Shown here piece by piece: positions 1 through 6,923 of a DNA stretch of 26,670 nucleotides; the stretch's first letter is position 1; every line of letters starts with the position of its first letter. The notes under the pieces were generated by a model. That model saw nothing but the letters and a program-made list of their open reading frames with translations, did not search any database and was not told where the DNA came from. Both the position numbers and the translations under genes were made by a program. The DNA is from RGIG5612 sp045598285 (lineage in GTDB: Bacteria > Bacillota > Clostridia > Lachnospirales > Lachnospiraceae). Where the stretch lies: NCBI GenBank assembly GCA_045598285.1, contig JAZLLU010000010.1, positions 1 through 26,670 on the forward strand. The letters run 5' to 3'.

Positions 1-34
1 TCCCTGCTATGTCTTTAGATGTTACTTTTTCCAT
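1..34 (-). CDS. LacI-family transcriptional regulator, N-terminal fragment
   Basis: Only the first 11 codons lie in the window, reading MEKVTSKDIAG from an ATG at 34-32. An N-terminus with Val-Thr-x-x-Asp-Ile-Ala is the usual start of the LacI/GalR DNA-binding helix-turn-helix. A Shine-Dalgarno AAGGAG (complement of 44-49) sits at good spacing before the ATG. The gene follows the sugar O-acetyltransferase on the same strand with about 20 bp between them, so the two probably share a transcript. By family habit it would bind a sugar or glycoside and control the acetyltransferase, the divergent operon, or both. The identification rests on few residues; the rest lies outside the window. Confidence 0.6.
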   Translation of the reverse strand, partial: MEKVTSKDIAG

Positions 35-54
35 AATTTTATACTCCTTAAAAA

Positions 55-690
55 TTATTTAACTTTATTATCTGCTAATATTTCAGGTTTATAAATCATA
101 CTGTCTTTTTCCGTGATTTCTTTAATAACTTTAGCTGGAACACCGCCGGCTAATGAATTATCCGGAATATCTTCTGTGACAACGCTGCCCGCCGCAATAA
201 CACAATTGTTACCAATTGTAACGCCTGGGCATACCGTAACATTCGCGCCAAACCAACAGTCATGTCCAATATGAACCGGCTTTGCATAGCAAAGATGTTT
301 TTCAACTCCATTTGCATCAATCATAGATTTTCTTTCATTTGGAAGTAATGGATGAACTGGTGTAACGATTGTTACTCTAGGTCCGAAGTTGCAATCATCT
401 CCGATTACTACTTCTGCATCATCTTGAATTAGAAGATCGAAATTTCCAAAGAAACGTTTTCCAATTTTTGTATGTTTTCCGTAATGCATGTAAAGTGGGC
501 CTTGGATAAAACTTCCTTCACCAAACTCACCAAACATTTCTTTTAATATTGCTTCGCGTTTTTCAGTTTCATCTTCATAAAGTTTATTAAAATCAGTATT
601 TAAGTTATGTGTTTTAAGTTTCATTTCCACCAATTCAGGTGTAAGTGGCGCAAAAAGTATTCCTTTTTGAATTTTTTCTTCTTCTCTCAT
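55..690 (-). CDS. Sugar O-acetyltransferase (maltose/galactoside acetyltransferase type)
   Basis: A 211-residue left-handed beta-helix acetyltransferase of the LacA/Maa type, expected to move acetyl from acetyl-CoA to a hydroxyl of a sugar or glycoside in the cytoplasm. The N-terminal Maa-type helical segment covers about residues 1-60. Hexapeptide repeats follow (for example IGDDCNFGP, IGHDCWFGANVTV, IGNNCVIAAGSVV). The motif TPVHPLLPNER carries the His that is catalytic in this family, and the GGVPAKVIKEI end is typical. Length is normal for the family (about 185-215). The start at 690 is preceded by GGGGGA at good spacing. It heads a minus-strand pair with the LacI-type gene and diverges from the oxidoreductase operon. 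The true substrate cannot be read from sequence. Confidence 0.9.
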   Translation of the reverse strand: MREEEKIQKGILFAPLTPELVEMKLKTHNLNTDFNKLYEDETEKREAILKEMFGEFGEGSFIQGPLYMHYGKHTKIGKRFFGNFDLLIQDDAEVVIGDDCNFGPRVTIVTPVHPLLPNERKSMIDANGVEKHLCYAKPVHIGHDCWFGANVTVCPGVTIGNNCVIAAGSVVTEDIPDNSLAGGVPAKVIKEITEKDSMIYKPEILADNKVK

Positions 691-769
691 AATTTCCCCC
701 GTAAGGGCATATTGCCCCCTTATAATCTCTAATAATATTACACCATTAAATCTACCTCGTAAAGATTAA

Positions 770-798
770 TTGAACTTGATATATTATTAATATATAAT
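770..798 (+). promoter_or_regulatory. Sigma-A type promoter for the oxidoreductase/isomerase operon
   Basis: TTGAAC at 770-775 and a perfect TATAAT at 793-798 are separated by exactly 17 bp. Transcription would begin near 805, giving a short leader of about 25 nt before the ATG at 831. A 13-bp inverted repeat GGGCA-TAT-TGCCC lies at 705-717, between this promoter and the divergent acetyltransferase start, and could be an operator or part of that gene's leader. Confidence 0.75.
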
Positions 799-830
799 CA
801 TAATGTAATTTATTTTTTGTGAGGTGTGAT

Positions 831-1976
831 ATGAAAAAAATTAAAGCTTGTGTAGTAGGCGTTGGCTTTATTGGCGTTGCCCATATAGAGGCCCTTAGAC
901 GCCTAGGAAATGTTGAAGTTGTTGCAATCGCAGACCCTGCTGGCGCAAAAGAAAAAGCTGAAGATCTTTGCATTCCAGCTGCTTATGAAGACTATAAGGA
1001 AATGCTTTTAACAGAAAAGCCTGATACAGTACATATCTGTGTTCCAAATAGCCTTCACTATGAAATCGCTAAATTCGCTATGGAGCAAGGAATTTGCCCA
1101 ATCTGCGAAAAACCTTTTACCACTACAGTTGAAGAAGCAAGAGAATTAGTAGCTTATGCTAAAGAGCATAATATTGTTAACGCTATTAACTTTAACTGCA
1201 GATATTACCCACAAGTAATGCAGATGAAAAACATGGTTAAAGAAGGCCAAGTTGGCGACGTATTTACTATCCAAGGTTGCTACGTTCAAGACTGGCTTTT
1301 ACTTGATACAGACTATAGTTGGCGTTTAGAGCCTGATAAATCTGGTGAATCTAGAGCTTTCTCAGATATTGGTTCTCATTGGATTGATATGGTTGAAATG
1401 ATTACCGGTCAAAAAGCTGTTGAAGTTTTAGCAGACTTTGAGATTTTCCATAAAACACGTAAAAAACCACTTAAGCCTATTGCTACCTATTCTGGTATGT
1501 CTCTTCGTCCAGAAGACTACGAAGAAGTTCCTATCAATACAGAAGATTATTGTACAGTATTGTTCCATTTCGAAAATGGAGCTCATGGTTGCTGCAATAT
1601 TTCTCAAGTATTTGCAGGACATAAAAACCAAATCGTTATCTCTGTTGCTGGTAGTAAATGCGCACTTCATTGGGACAGCGAAGATTCTAACGAACTTTGG
1701 ATAGGAAAACGTGATGGCTTTAACCAAAAAGCTACAAAAGATCCATCTACTCTTCTTCCTGAGACTGGTAACTATGTAAGTTACCCAGGTGGACATGTTG
1801 AGGGATTCCCTGATACATTCAAACAACATTTCAAATGCATTTACAAAGCTGTAGCTGAAGGCAATACATCTTCAAAAGATTTTGCAACTTTCGAAGATGG
1901 TCTTCGCGATATGCTTATTTGCGAAGCTGTTGTTAAGAGTTCAAAAGAAAGAACTTGGGTTAAGATAGGAGAATAA
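831..1976 (+). CDS. Gfo/Idh/MocA-family NAD(P)-dependent sugar oxidoreductase
   Basis: A 381-residue oxidoreductase of the glucose-fructose oxidoreductase/inositol dehydrogenase family. The N-terminal Rossmann fold has G10-x-G12-x-x-G15 (VGVGFIG) and an acidic residue after the second strand (AIADP). The family signature Glu-Lys-Pro is at 93-95. The C-terminal alpha/beta domain has D179-I-G-S-H183, matching the conserved Asp/His of the catalytic region. A GTG at 819 would add four residues, but ATG 831 is preceded by GAGGTG and is preferred. It is first in an operon with two TIM-barrel isomerase-like genes (11-bp and 2-bp gaps). The set suggests oxidation of a sugar or glycoside ring followed by isomerisation, epimerisation or bond cleavage. 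Substrate unknown; inositol or a glycoside C3 position are reasonable guesses. Confidence 0.9.
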   Translation: MKKIKACVVGVGFIGVAHIEALRRLGNVEVVAIADPAGAKEKAEDLCIPAAYEDYKEMLLTEKPDTVHICVPNSLHYEIAKFAMEQGICPICEKPFTTTVEEARELVAYAKEHNIVNAINFNCRYYPQVMQMKNMVKEGQVGDVFTIQGCYVQDWLLLDTDYSWRLEPDKSGESRAFSDIGSHWIDMVEMITGQKAVEVLADFEIFHKTRKKPLKPIATYSGMSLRPEDYEEVPINTEDYCTVLFHFENGAHGCCNISQVFAGHKNQIVISVAGSKCALHWDSEDSNELWIGKRDGFNQKATKDPSTLLPETGNYVSYPGGHVEGFPDTFKQHFKCIYKAVAEGNTSSKDFATFEDGLRDMLICEAVVKSSKERTWVKIGE

Positions 1977-1987
1977 AGGAGAGTTTT

Positions 1988-2833
1988 ATGTTCAAAATAG
2001 GTACTCTTGCCGACTGGTTCGGTGTTGGAATAATCGAAGGAATAAAAGAATCTCAAAAATGTGGCGCAACGGGTGTTCAACTTTATGCCGCTGATTCTTT
2101 TGACCCTAGAACAGCCAGCAAAGAACTTGTAGAAGAAGTTAAAAATACATGTAAAGAATGCGGGCAAAAAGTTACAGCACTTTGCTGTGAATTAGGCGGC
2201 TATGGTCTAGAAAAAGAAGAAGATAATCCTGAAAAAATTGATTACCTTAAAAAATGTGCTGACCTTGCCGAAGAACTAGAATGTCCTGTTCTTACTACTC
2301 ATTTAGGAGTTGTTCCTGATACCAAAGATGCTACTTACAATACAATGCTTAAGGCATGTAAAGAAGTTGCTAGCTATGCTTATCCTAAAGGCGTTACTCT
2401 TGCAATTGAAACTGGTCCTGAGTGCGCAACTTTGCTTAGAGGTTTTATTGATGATTGTGGCGACGGCGTTGGAGTAAACTTTGACCCAGCTAACTTTGTA
2501 ATGGTTGGTGCCGACGACGAAGTAAACGCTGTTAAAATTCTTAGTGATAAAATCGTTCATACACATGCAAAGGACGGAAACAATCTTAACAAGATTTCTT
2601 CAGCAGACTTCTATCATAAATTTGCTGAAGGTGGTCTTGAGTGGATGGCAACTTCTAATATTTGCGTGGAAACTCCTTTAGGAGAAGGCCAAGTAAAATG
2701 GCCTGAATACTTAAAAGCATTAAAAGAAACTGGTTATAACGGATTTCTTACAATTGAACATGAAGTTCAAGATAAGGCCGATGAAATTCGCGAAGCCGTT
2801 GACTTTTTGAAAAAACAAATGGAGGTACTATAA
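1988..2833 (+). CDS. TIM-barrel sugar phosphate isomerase/epimerase-like protein (AP endonuclease 2 fold)
   Basis: A 281-residue xylose-isomerase-like TIM barrel of the IolE/IolI/AP-endonuclease-2 superfamily. Metal-ligand positions expected in this fold can be seen: Glu in LAIETGPE, Asp in NFDPANF, His in HTHAKDG, and Glu in FLTIEHEVQD. Such proteins bind a divalent metal and catalyse isomerisation, epimerisation or dehydration of sugars and keto-sugars in the cytoplasm. The ATG at 1988 is preceded by AAAGGAGAG. It lies 11 bp after the oxidoreductase gene and 2 bp before the next TIM-barrel gene, so the three are almost certainly co-transcribed and work on one substrate. The exact reaction cannot be assigned. 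Confidence 0.88.
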   Translation: MFKIGTLADWFGVGIIEGIKESQKCGATGVQLYAADSFDPRTASKELVEEVKNTCKECGQKVTALCCELGGYGLEKEEDNPEKIDYLKKCADLAEELECPVLTTHLGVVPDTKDATYNTMLKACKEVASYAYPKGVTLAIETGPECATLLRGFIDDCGDGVGVNFDPANFVMVGADDEVNAVKILSDKIVHTHAKDGNNLNKISSADFYHKFAEGGLEWMATSNICVETPLGEGQVKWPEYLKALKETGYNGFLTIEHEVQDKADEIREAVDFLKKQMEVL

Positions 2834-2835
2834 CT

Positions 2836-3750
2836 ATGATGAAATTGGGATTACAGTCAGCTATTCTTCCTACACTTACATTTGAAGAATTATTTGACTA
2901 TGCTGCTGAGGTAGGCTTTAAGGCTATCGAAGTATGCTGCTGGCCTGTTGGCAAAGCAATTCGTCGTTATGCAGGAGTTACACATATCGACGTAGACAAC
3001 TGTGACGAGGCAAAACTTTTGTACTATAAAAAATATGCAGAAGATAAAGGTATTGAAATTTCTGCACTTGGATATTATCCAAACCCACTAGATCCAAACA
3101 AAGAAGCTTCTGATGTTGCTATAGCTCATATTTATAAACTTATCGATGCTGCTGCAACTATGGACGTTAACATGGTAACAACTTTTATCGGAAAAGATAA
3201 AAATAAAACTGTTGAAGAAAACTTAGATCTTTTTGAGCAAGTTTGGACACCAATTATTAAATATGCAGAAGAAAAGAAAGTAAAAATCGCTATTGAAAAC
3301 TGCCCAATGCTCTACACTAAAGATGAGTGGCCAGGCGGTGTTAACTTAGCTTGTGCTCCTTATATTTGGAGAGAAATGTTTAAGAGAATTCCTAGCGATT
3401 ACTTTGGACTTAACTATGACCCATCACATCCTTATCTTACAAGAGCTGACTATGTTCGCCCTGTATATGATTTTAAAGATAAGATTTTCCATATCCACTT
3501 CAAAGATATCAAGATTTATCCTGATAAACTTTATGAGTATGGAATGCTTGCATATCCAACACTTTGGCACTCACCAAAGATTCCAGGAATGGGCGATGTA
3601 AACTTTGGCGCTTTAATTTCAGCACTTAATGATATTAGATACGATGGTCCTGCATGTATCGAAGTTGAAGATAAAGCATTTGAAAACAGCGTAGAAGATG
3701 TTAAGAAAGCTGTTGAACAAAGTTATCGTTTTATTCATCAATATCTATAA
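2836..3750 (+). CDS. Second TIM-barrel sugar isomerase/epimerase-like protein
   Basis: A 304-residue member of the same xylose-isomerase-like TIM-barrel superfamily, clearly diverged from its neighbour. Expected metal ligands appear as Glu in KIAIENCPM, Asp in LNYDPSHP, His in FHIHFKDI, and Glu in ACIEVEDKA. The start is Met-Met; ATG 2836 has GGAGGT nine bases upstream. The gene follows the first TIM-barrel gene after 2 bp and ends before a strong hairpin at 3773-3794. Two distinct isomerase-fold enzymes next to a Gfo/Idh oxidoreductase is a layout known from inositol and from C3-keto-glycoside pathways. Which of these applies is inference. Confidence 0.88.
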   Translation: MMKLGLQSAILPTLTFEELFDYAAEVGFKAIEVCCWPVGKAIRRYAGVTHIDVDNCDEAKLLYYKKYAEDKGIEISALGYYPNPLDPNKEASDVAIAHIYKLIDAAATMDVNMVTTFIGKDKNKTVEENLDLFEQVWTPIIKYAEEKKVKIAIENCPMLYTKDEWPGGVNLACAPYIWREMFKRIPSDYFGLNYDPSHPYLTRADYVRPVYDFKDKIFHIHFKDIKIYPDKLYEYGMLAYPTLWHSPKIPGMGDVNFGALISALNDIRYDGPACIEVEDKAFENSVEDVKKAVEQSYRFIHQYL

Positions 3751-3772
3751 TTTTTAGTTTTACAAAGAAAGG

Positions 3773-3794
3773 CCGGGCACATAAATGTGCCCGG
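3773..3794 (+). terminator. Strong GC hairpin between the isomerase operon and the kinase gene
   Basis: A perfect 10-bp stem CCGGGCACAT / ATGTGCCCGG with a 2-nt loop sits between the second isomerase stop and the kinase ATG. It is followed by TTAAATTATTTTT, a loose T-rich tail, so partial termination is plausible. The hairpin occupies the place where a ribosome site would be expected: the purine run AAAGAAAGG at 3764-3772 lies on its 5' side, about 35 nt from the ATG, or 13 nt if the hairpin is looped out. Confidence 0.6.
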
Positions 3795-3807
3795 TTAAAT
3801 TATTTTT

Positions 3808-4887
3808 ATGAACGAATTATTTAAGTCAATCGGTAAAAATTTTAATCTAAATGGTGAATTAATTTCTTACGAACGTATCACAAACGGAAACGTTAATTCA
3901 ACTTATAAAGTGTCTTTTAGAAATGATAATCAAATAGATGATTACCTTTTTCAAAAAATAAATGTCGTAGCTTTTCACAGACCTGAAGAAATAATGCAAA
4001 ACATCGACCAGGTTACTTCTCATATTCATGAACATTTTCCAGAAGATGAAACTTTAATTTTCTATTCCGGAGAAGATAAGAAAAATTATTACTACGACGA
4101 AGACGACTCATTTTGGCGAGTTATGAACTATGTAGACTCCATCACTTACAATACATGTGATGATAATGAAATAATAAAATCTGTAGGCGAGGCTTTTGGA
4201 CATTTTGCTATGCAACTTTCAGACTTTGATGGCTCTACTCTTTTTGAAACAATTCCAGACTTTCACAATACAGAAAAACGTCTTCAAACTTTTTTAGATG
4301 ATGTTAAAGAATATGCCGGAAAAAGAACTAATGAGATTGCCCATGAAATTTCTTACATAGAAGAAGTGAAAGACCTTGCTACTTTATTAAGCCACAAATA
4401 TAACAACAACGAACTTCCAGTTCGCGTTACACACAACGACACTAAATGTAACAACGTTCTTTTTGATAAGAAAACTTTTAAGCCTATTGTAGTAATTGAT
4501 TATGACACAATAATGCCCGGCATGACTATATATGACTTTGGTGATGCTGTAAGATCAATTGCAAATAATATTTTGGAAGATGAAGAAGATTTATCCAAGG
4601 TTTTTCTTGATATAGAAAAGTTCAAGGCTTTTAGCGATGGTTATTTTTCTGAGACAAAAAATACATTAACAAATGAAGAAATCGAAAGCATGGCGCTTGG
4701 TGCTTTTTCTATCACTATTGAACTTGCCTCAAGATTTTTAGATGACTATATTAAAGGTGATGTGTATTTTCATATAGATTATCCAAAGCAAAATCTAAAT
4801 CGGGGTAGATGTCAATTAGCTCTTGCAAAAGATATGCTGACGCATATTGATGAGATGAATGACATCATTAAAGAAATGTGCAAATAA
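3808..4887 (+). CDS. N-acetylhexosamine 1-kinase-like phosphotransferase (APH/choline kinase fold)
   Basis: A 359-residue kinase of the aminoglycoside phosphotransferase fold. It resembles bifidobacterial N-acetylhexosamine 1-kinase (NahK) as I recall that family: N-terminal G-x-(V/I)-N-x-T-Y at 27-33, catalytic loop VTHNDTKCNNVL with D211, and the metal-binding segment VIDYDTIMPG (D231, D233) followed by YDFGDAVRS. Such enzymes use ATP to phosphorylate the anomeric carbon of GlcNAc or GalNAc, feeding mucin-type or milk-type disaccharide salvage. No good Shine-Dalgarno lies directly before the ATG; a hairpin is there instead, although the N-terminus fits the family. A bidirectional terminator follows. 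Sugar specificity is uncertain, and no phosphorylase or UDP-sugar gene is visible nearby. Confidence 0.8.
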   Translation: MNELFKSIGKNFNLNGELISYERITNGNVNSTYKVSFRNDNQIDDYLFQKINVVAFHRPEEIMQNIDQVTSHIHEHFPEDETLIFYSGEDKKNYYYDEDDSFWRVMNYVDSITYNTCDDNEIIKSVGEAFGHFAMQLSDFDGSTLFETIPDFHNTEKRLQTFLDDVKEYAGKRTNEIAHEISYIEEVKDLATLLSHKYNNNELPVRVTHNDTKCNNVLFDKKTFKPIVVIDYDTIMPGMTIYDFGDAVRSIANNILEDEEDLSKVFLDIEKFKAFSDGYFSETKNTLTNEEIESMALGAFSITIELASRFLDDYIKGDVYFHIDYPKQNLNRGRCQLALAKDMLTHIDEMNDIIKEMCK

Positions 4888-4893
4888 AAAAAT

Positions 4894-4926
4894 AAAGGGT
4901 AAAGACCAAAAGTCTTTACCCTTTTT
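4894..4926. terminator. Bidirectional intrinsic terminator
   Basis: A 13-bp perfect stem (4894-4906 with 4912-4924) and a 5-nt loop is followed by a T-run on the plus strand. The opposite strand also ends in a T-rich run. It separates the plus-strand kinase from the convergent minus-strand membrane protein gene and can serve both. Confidence 0.9.
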
Positions 4927-4928
4927 GT

Positions 4929-5546
4929 TTATGCTTGCAACGGAGGTATATCCTCATATGGTTCTTCTTCTTTCTTCTTTCCGTTCTTTCTTACAGCAAA
5001 CAAAAATACTGGAGTCAAGAAAGAGAAAATCAACGAAAGAATCAATAATGCAACATGTGCTTTTGAAAGTTCTTGATAAACAAATCCTAATACAACTATT
5101 TCAAGAACTATTAGAGCAAGTGAACAACATAATACGACAATCAAAACTGGTAAAAGCCAACCATGAGTGAGCATAGCCGCTTTAATCATACCGAAACTAT
5201 TACTCGTCTTTCCAGTTGCTATTGTAATAGCAATACTTCCAGCTATTATTATTAAAGACAAAAAGAATATCCAGCCACCGAAACCACTGTGTTCTGCTCC
5301 ATCTTTTTTTCTAATATGATCAGCGCTTCTTCCTAAAATAAGCAAATCAAAAATTGGAAGCCACGCAAGGCCAGGTGCCTTAACGCCTTGATCTTTCGCA
5401 ATACGGTAAATGCCAACACTCTTAAAGATGTAGAATAATAATACTACAACTCCACCAAACAACAATAAAAACAACAATCCTCCTAGTAAGGCTGCTGGAA
5501 TTGTTATAGCAGTTTTTGCCGCTATAAATCCCGCAAATGTTTTCAT
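4929..5546 (-). CDS. Small multi-pass membrane protein of unknown function
   Basis: A 205-residue integral membrane protein that I do not recognise as a named family. Hydrophobic segments lie at about residues 10-40, 85-110, 130-160 and 165-185, and the tail is charged (KNGKKKEEEPYED). The loop after the first segment contains a KSVGIYRIAKDQGVK stretch with an L-A-W-L-P-I motif, seen in several uncharacterised clostridial membrane proteins. The ATG at 5546 (MKTFAG) has AGGAGG at ideal spacing; an upstream start at 5570 would overlap the preceding gene and has no such site. It follows the UroD-like gene after 14 bp, so the two are probably co-transcribed. Function unknown; a coupled role with the UroD-like protein is only a guess. 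Confidence 0.75.
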   Translation of the reverse strand: MKTFAGFIAAKTAITIPAALLGGLLFLLLFGGVVVLLFYIFKSVGIYRIAKDQGVKAPGLAWLPIFDLLILGRSADHIRKKDGAEHSGFGGWIFFLSLIIIAGSIAITIATGKTSNSFGMIKAAMLTHGWLLPVLIVVLCCSLALIVLEIVVLGFVYQELSKAHVALLILSLIFSFLTPVFLFAVRKNGKKKEEEPYEDIPPLQA

Positions 5547-5560
5547 AACTATCCTCCTTG

Positions 5561-6661
5561 TTAGATACAATTATATTTTCTTAAGTATTCGTCAAATGCA
5601 TCCTTTTCTTCAGCTCTTCCAGTACATATGAAACAAAGTCCTTTTTGTGTCCCAAGAAGATTAACAATGTAATCGATATATGGAAGTTCTTCGCTACCAT
5701 TTATAAATACTTGGCAAAGCTTTCCAGCTGCATGTATCTTTTTATAAATATCTGGCCACTGATCTAATCCCGGCGAACCAGCACCTTGTATCCATTGTAC
5801 ACCATTTAGGTCCTCCACTGCTAGTATAGAATCTAAATGTCTCACTGCCCCAGGTCCATCAAGATGATATATCGTTCTAGGAATAAATTTGCATTCTTCT
5901 TTTAAGATTGGAAGATAAAAATCATCATACATCTGTGGGCTTATCATTGCAGAAAAATCATTTTGTAAAACAAAATATTCTTTTTGTGAAAGCATAGTTG
6001 CCCAAGCTGTATATCCAGGAATCTTGTTTTCATCAATTACATCAGCAAAAATCTTATACGCCTTTTTAAATTGCTCATGTACATTTGCGCAAGCTTTCTT
6101 TACTCCCTCTTCTTCTTCATACAATTCTTCAAGCAATGGATTTGCATCTCTAATAGATGAAACAATATCCATAACCCCACCAAAATCAGGAAAACCAATC
6201 GGCATATCGCCGTTGAAGTAATTCTGAACGGCACATGTTAGGTCAAGGGCCCTTTTAAGAAGTGATGAATCTTCTTTAAGTGGCAAGTTTTCCATCTCTT
6301 CAATATTTGGACACATCTTCTTAAACCAAACCGTTCCAAGATTATGATCTATTCCAAAGTCCTGTCCTAAAAATCCACCTAATATGCCAGTAGGTCGCAT
6401 ATAAAAAGCCGGGATAGCATCACCACAATACATAACCGCATCATAAGCTTTATCAACTACTTTCGCAGCTTCGCTAACTGGTAAATCGAAATCATACATC
6501 GCATCTAAAATCACCTTACGATAATTTGATGCGAAAAAATCCCCATTCGTTGAAATCGTTTTATCAAGTGTTACTTGGATGATTGGGCGATTAAGTTTTC
6601 CTTCCCACCAATCTTCAAAAACTTCTTTTAGTGCATTATATTTATTAACATCAAAATTCAT
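5561..6661 (-). CDS. Uroporphyrinogen decarboxylase (UroD/MtaA) family protein, not HemE
   Basis: A 366-residue protein of the UroD/MtaA/CmuA superfamily, which includes heme enzymes and corrinoid-dependent methyltransferases. The fold is suggested by the overall length and by blocks such as FLPRTIYHLDGPGAV-like (YHLDGPGAVRHLD), GVQWIQGAGSPG and the C-terminal LCFICTG, where MtaA-type enzymes carry a zinc-binding Cys. The HemE signature with MRQAGR is absent, so heme synthesis is unlikely. The ATG at 6661 has GGGGAGTGG before it; an ATG 15 bp upstream has none. It heads a two-gene unit with the membrane protein. No corrinoid protein or methyltransferase partner lies beside it. Substrate unknown. 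Confidence 0.78.
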   Translation of the reverse strand: MNFDVNKYNALKEVFEDWWEGKLNRPIIQVTLDKTISTNGDFFASNYRKVILDAMYDFDLPVSEAAKVVDKAYDAVMYCGDAIPAFYMRPTGILGGFLGQDFGIDHNLGTVWFKKMCPNIEEMENLPLKEDSSLLKRALDLTCAVQNYFNGDMPIGFPDFGGVMDIVSSIRDANPLLEELYEEEEGVKKACANVHEQFKKAYKIFADVIDENKIPGYTAWATMLSQKEYFVLQNDFSAMISPQMYDDFYLPILKEECKFIPRTIYHLDGPGAVRHLDSILAVEDLNGVQWIQGAGSPGLDQWPDIYKKIHAAGKLCQVFINGSEELPYIDYIVNLLGTQKGLCFICTGRAEEKDAFDEYLRKYNCI

Positions 6662-6698
6662 AAAACCACTCCCCATATTTGATGTTTTTAACTTTTTT

Positions 6699-6728
6699 AT
6701 TTTATCATAAATATTGAAATGTTGGTAA
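6699..6728 (-). promoter_or_regulatory. Possible promoter for the UroD-like/membrane protein unit
   Basis: On the minus strand TTACCA (complement of 6723-6728) and TAAAAT (complement of 6699-6704) are 18 bp apart, upstream of the ATG at 6661. Both boxes are imperfect. An inverted repeat TAGCAT-8-ATGCTA lies just upstream at 6735-6754 and could be an operator. Confidence 0.35.
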
Positions 6729-6782
6729 CTTATTTAGCATACGAATAAATGCTATTTTTTTATAAATAATTGCAAAAGTGCC

Positions 6783-6811
6783 TTGTAAATACTAACCCTT
6801 TGGTATACAAT
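6783..6811 (+). promoter_or_regulatory. Probable gap promoter
   Basis: TTGTAA at 6783-6788 and TACAAT at 6806-6811 are separated by 17 bp, about 112 bp before the GAPDH start. The long leader that results contains pairable segments, described separately. Confidence 0.55.
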
Positions 6812-6829
6812 TTTTCGGGTGATTAAAAC

Positions 6830-6882
6830 CAATTTTGAAATTGTAGGGACAATGGAATCCTTTGGATTAACCGCTTAAATCC
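6830..6882 (+). other. GAPDH leader with mutually exclusive pairings
   Basis: Within the leader, CAATTT (6830-6835) can pair with AAATTG (6838-6843). GGATT (6864-6868) can pair either with AATCC just upstream (6856-6860) or with AATCC downstream (6878-6882). I do not recognise a known riboswitch here. It may be a regulated leader or chance. Confidence 0.3.
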
Positions 6883-6923
6883 CATTTTCATAAAGTAATA
6901 TTTTAAAGAAAGAAGTGAAAAAA

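Noticed and set aside
5561..6661. HemE-type heme biosynthesis enzyme
   Set aside because: The N-terminal MRQAGR signature of true uroporphyrinogen decarboxylases is missing, and no heme genes are nearby. The same applies to 24984-25973.
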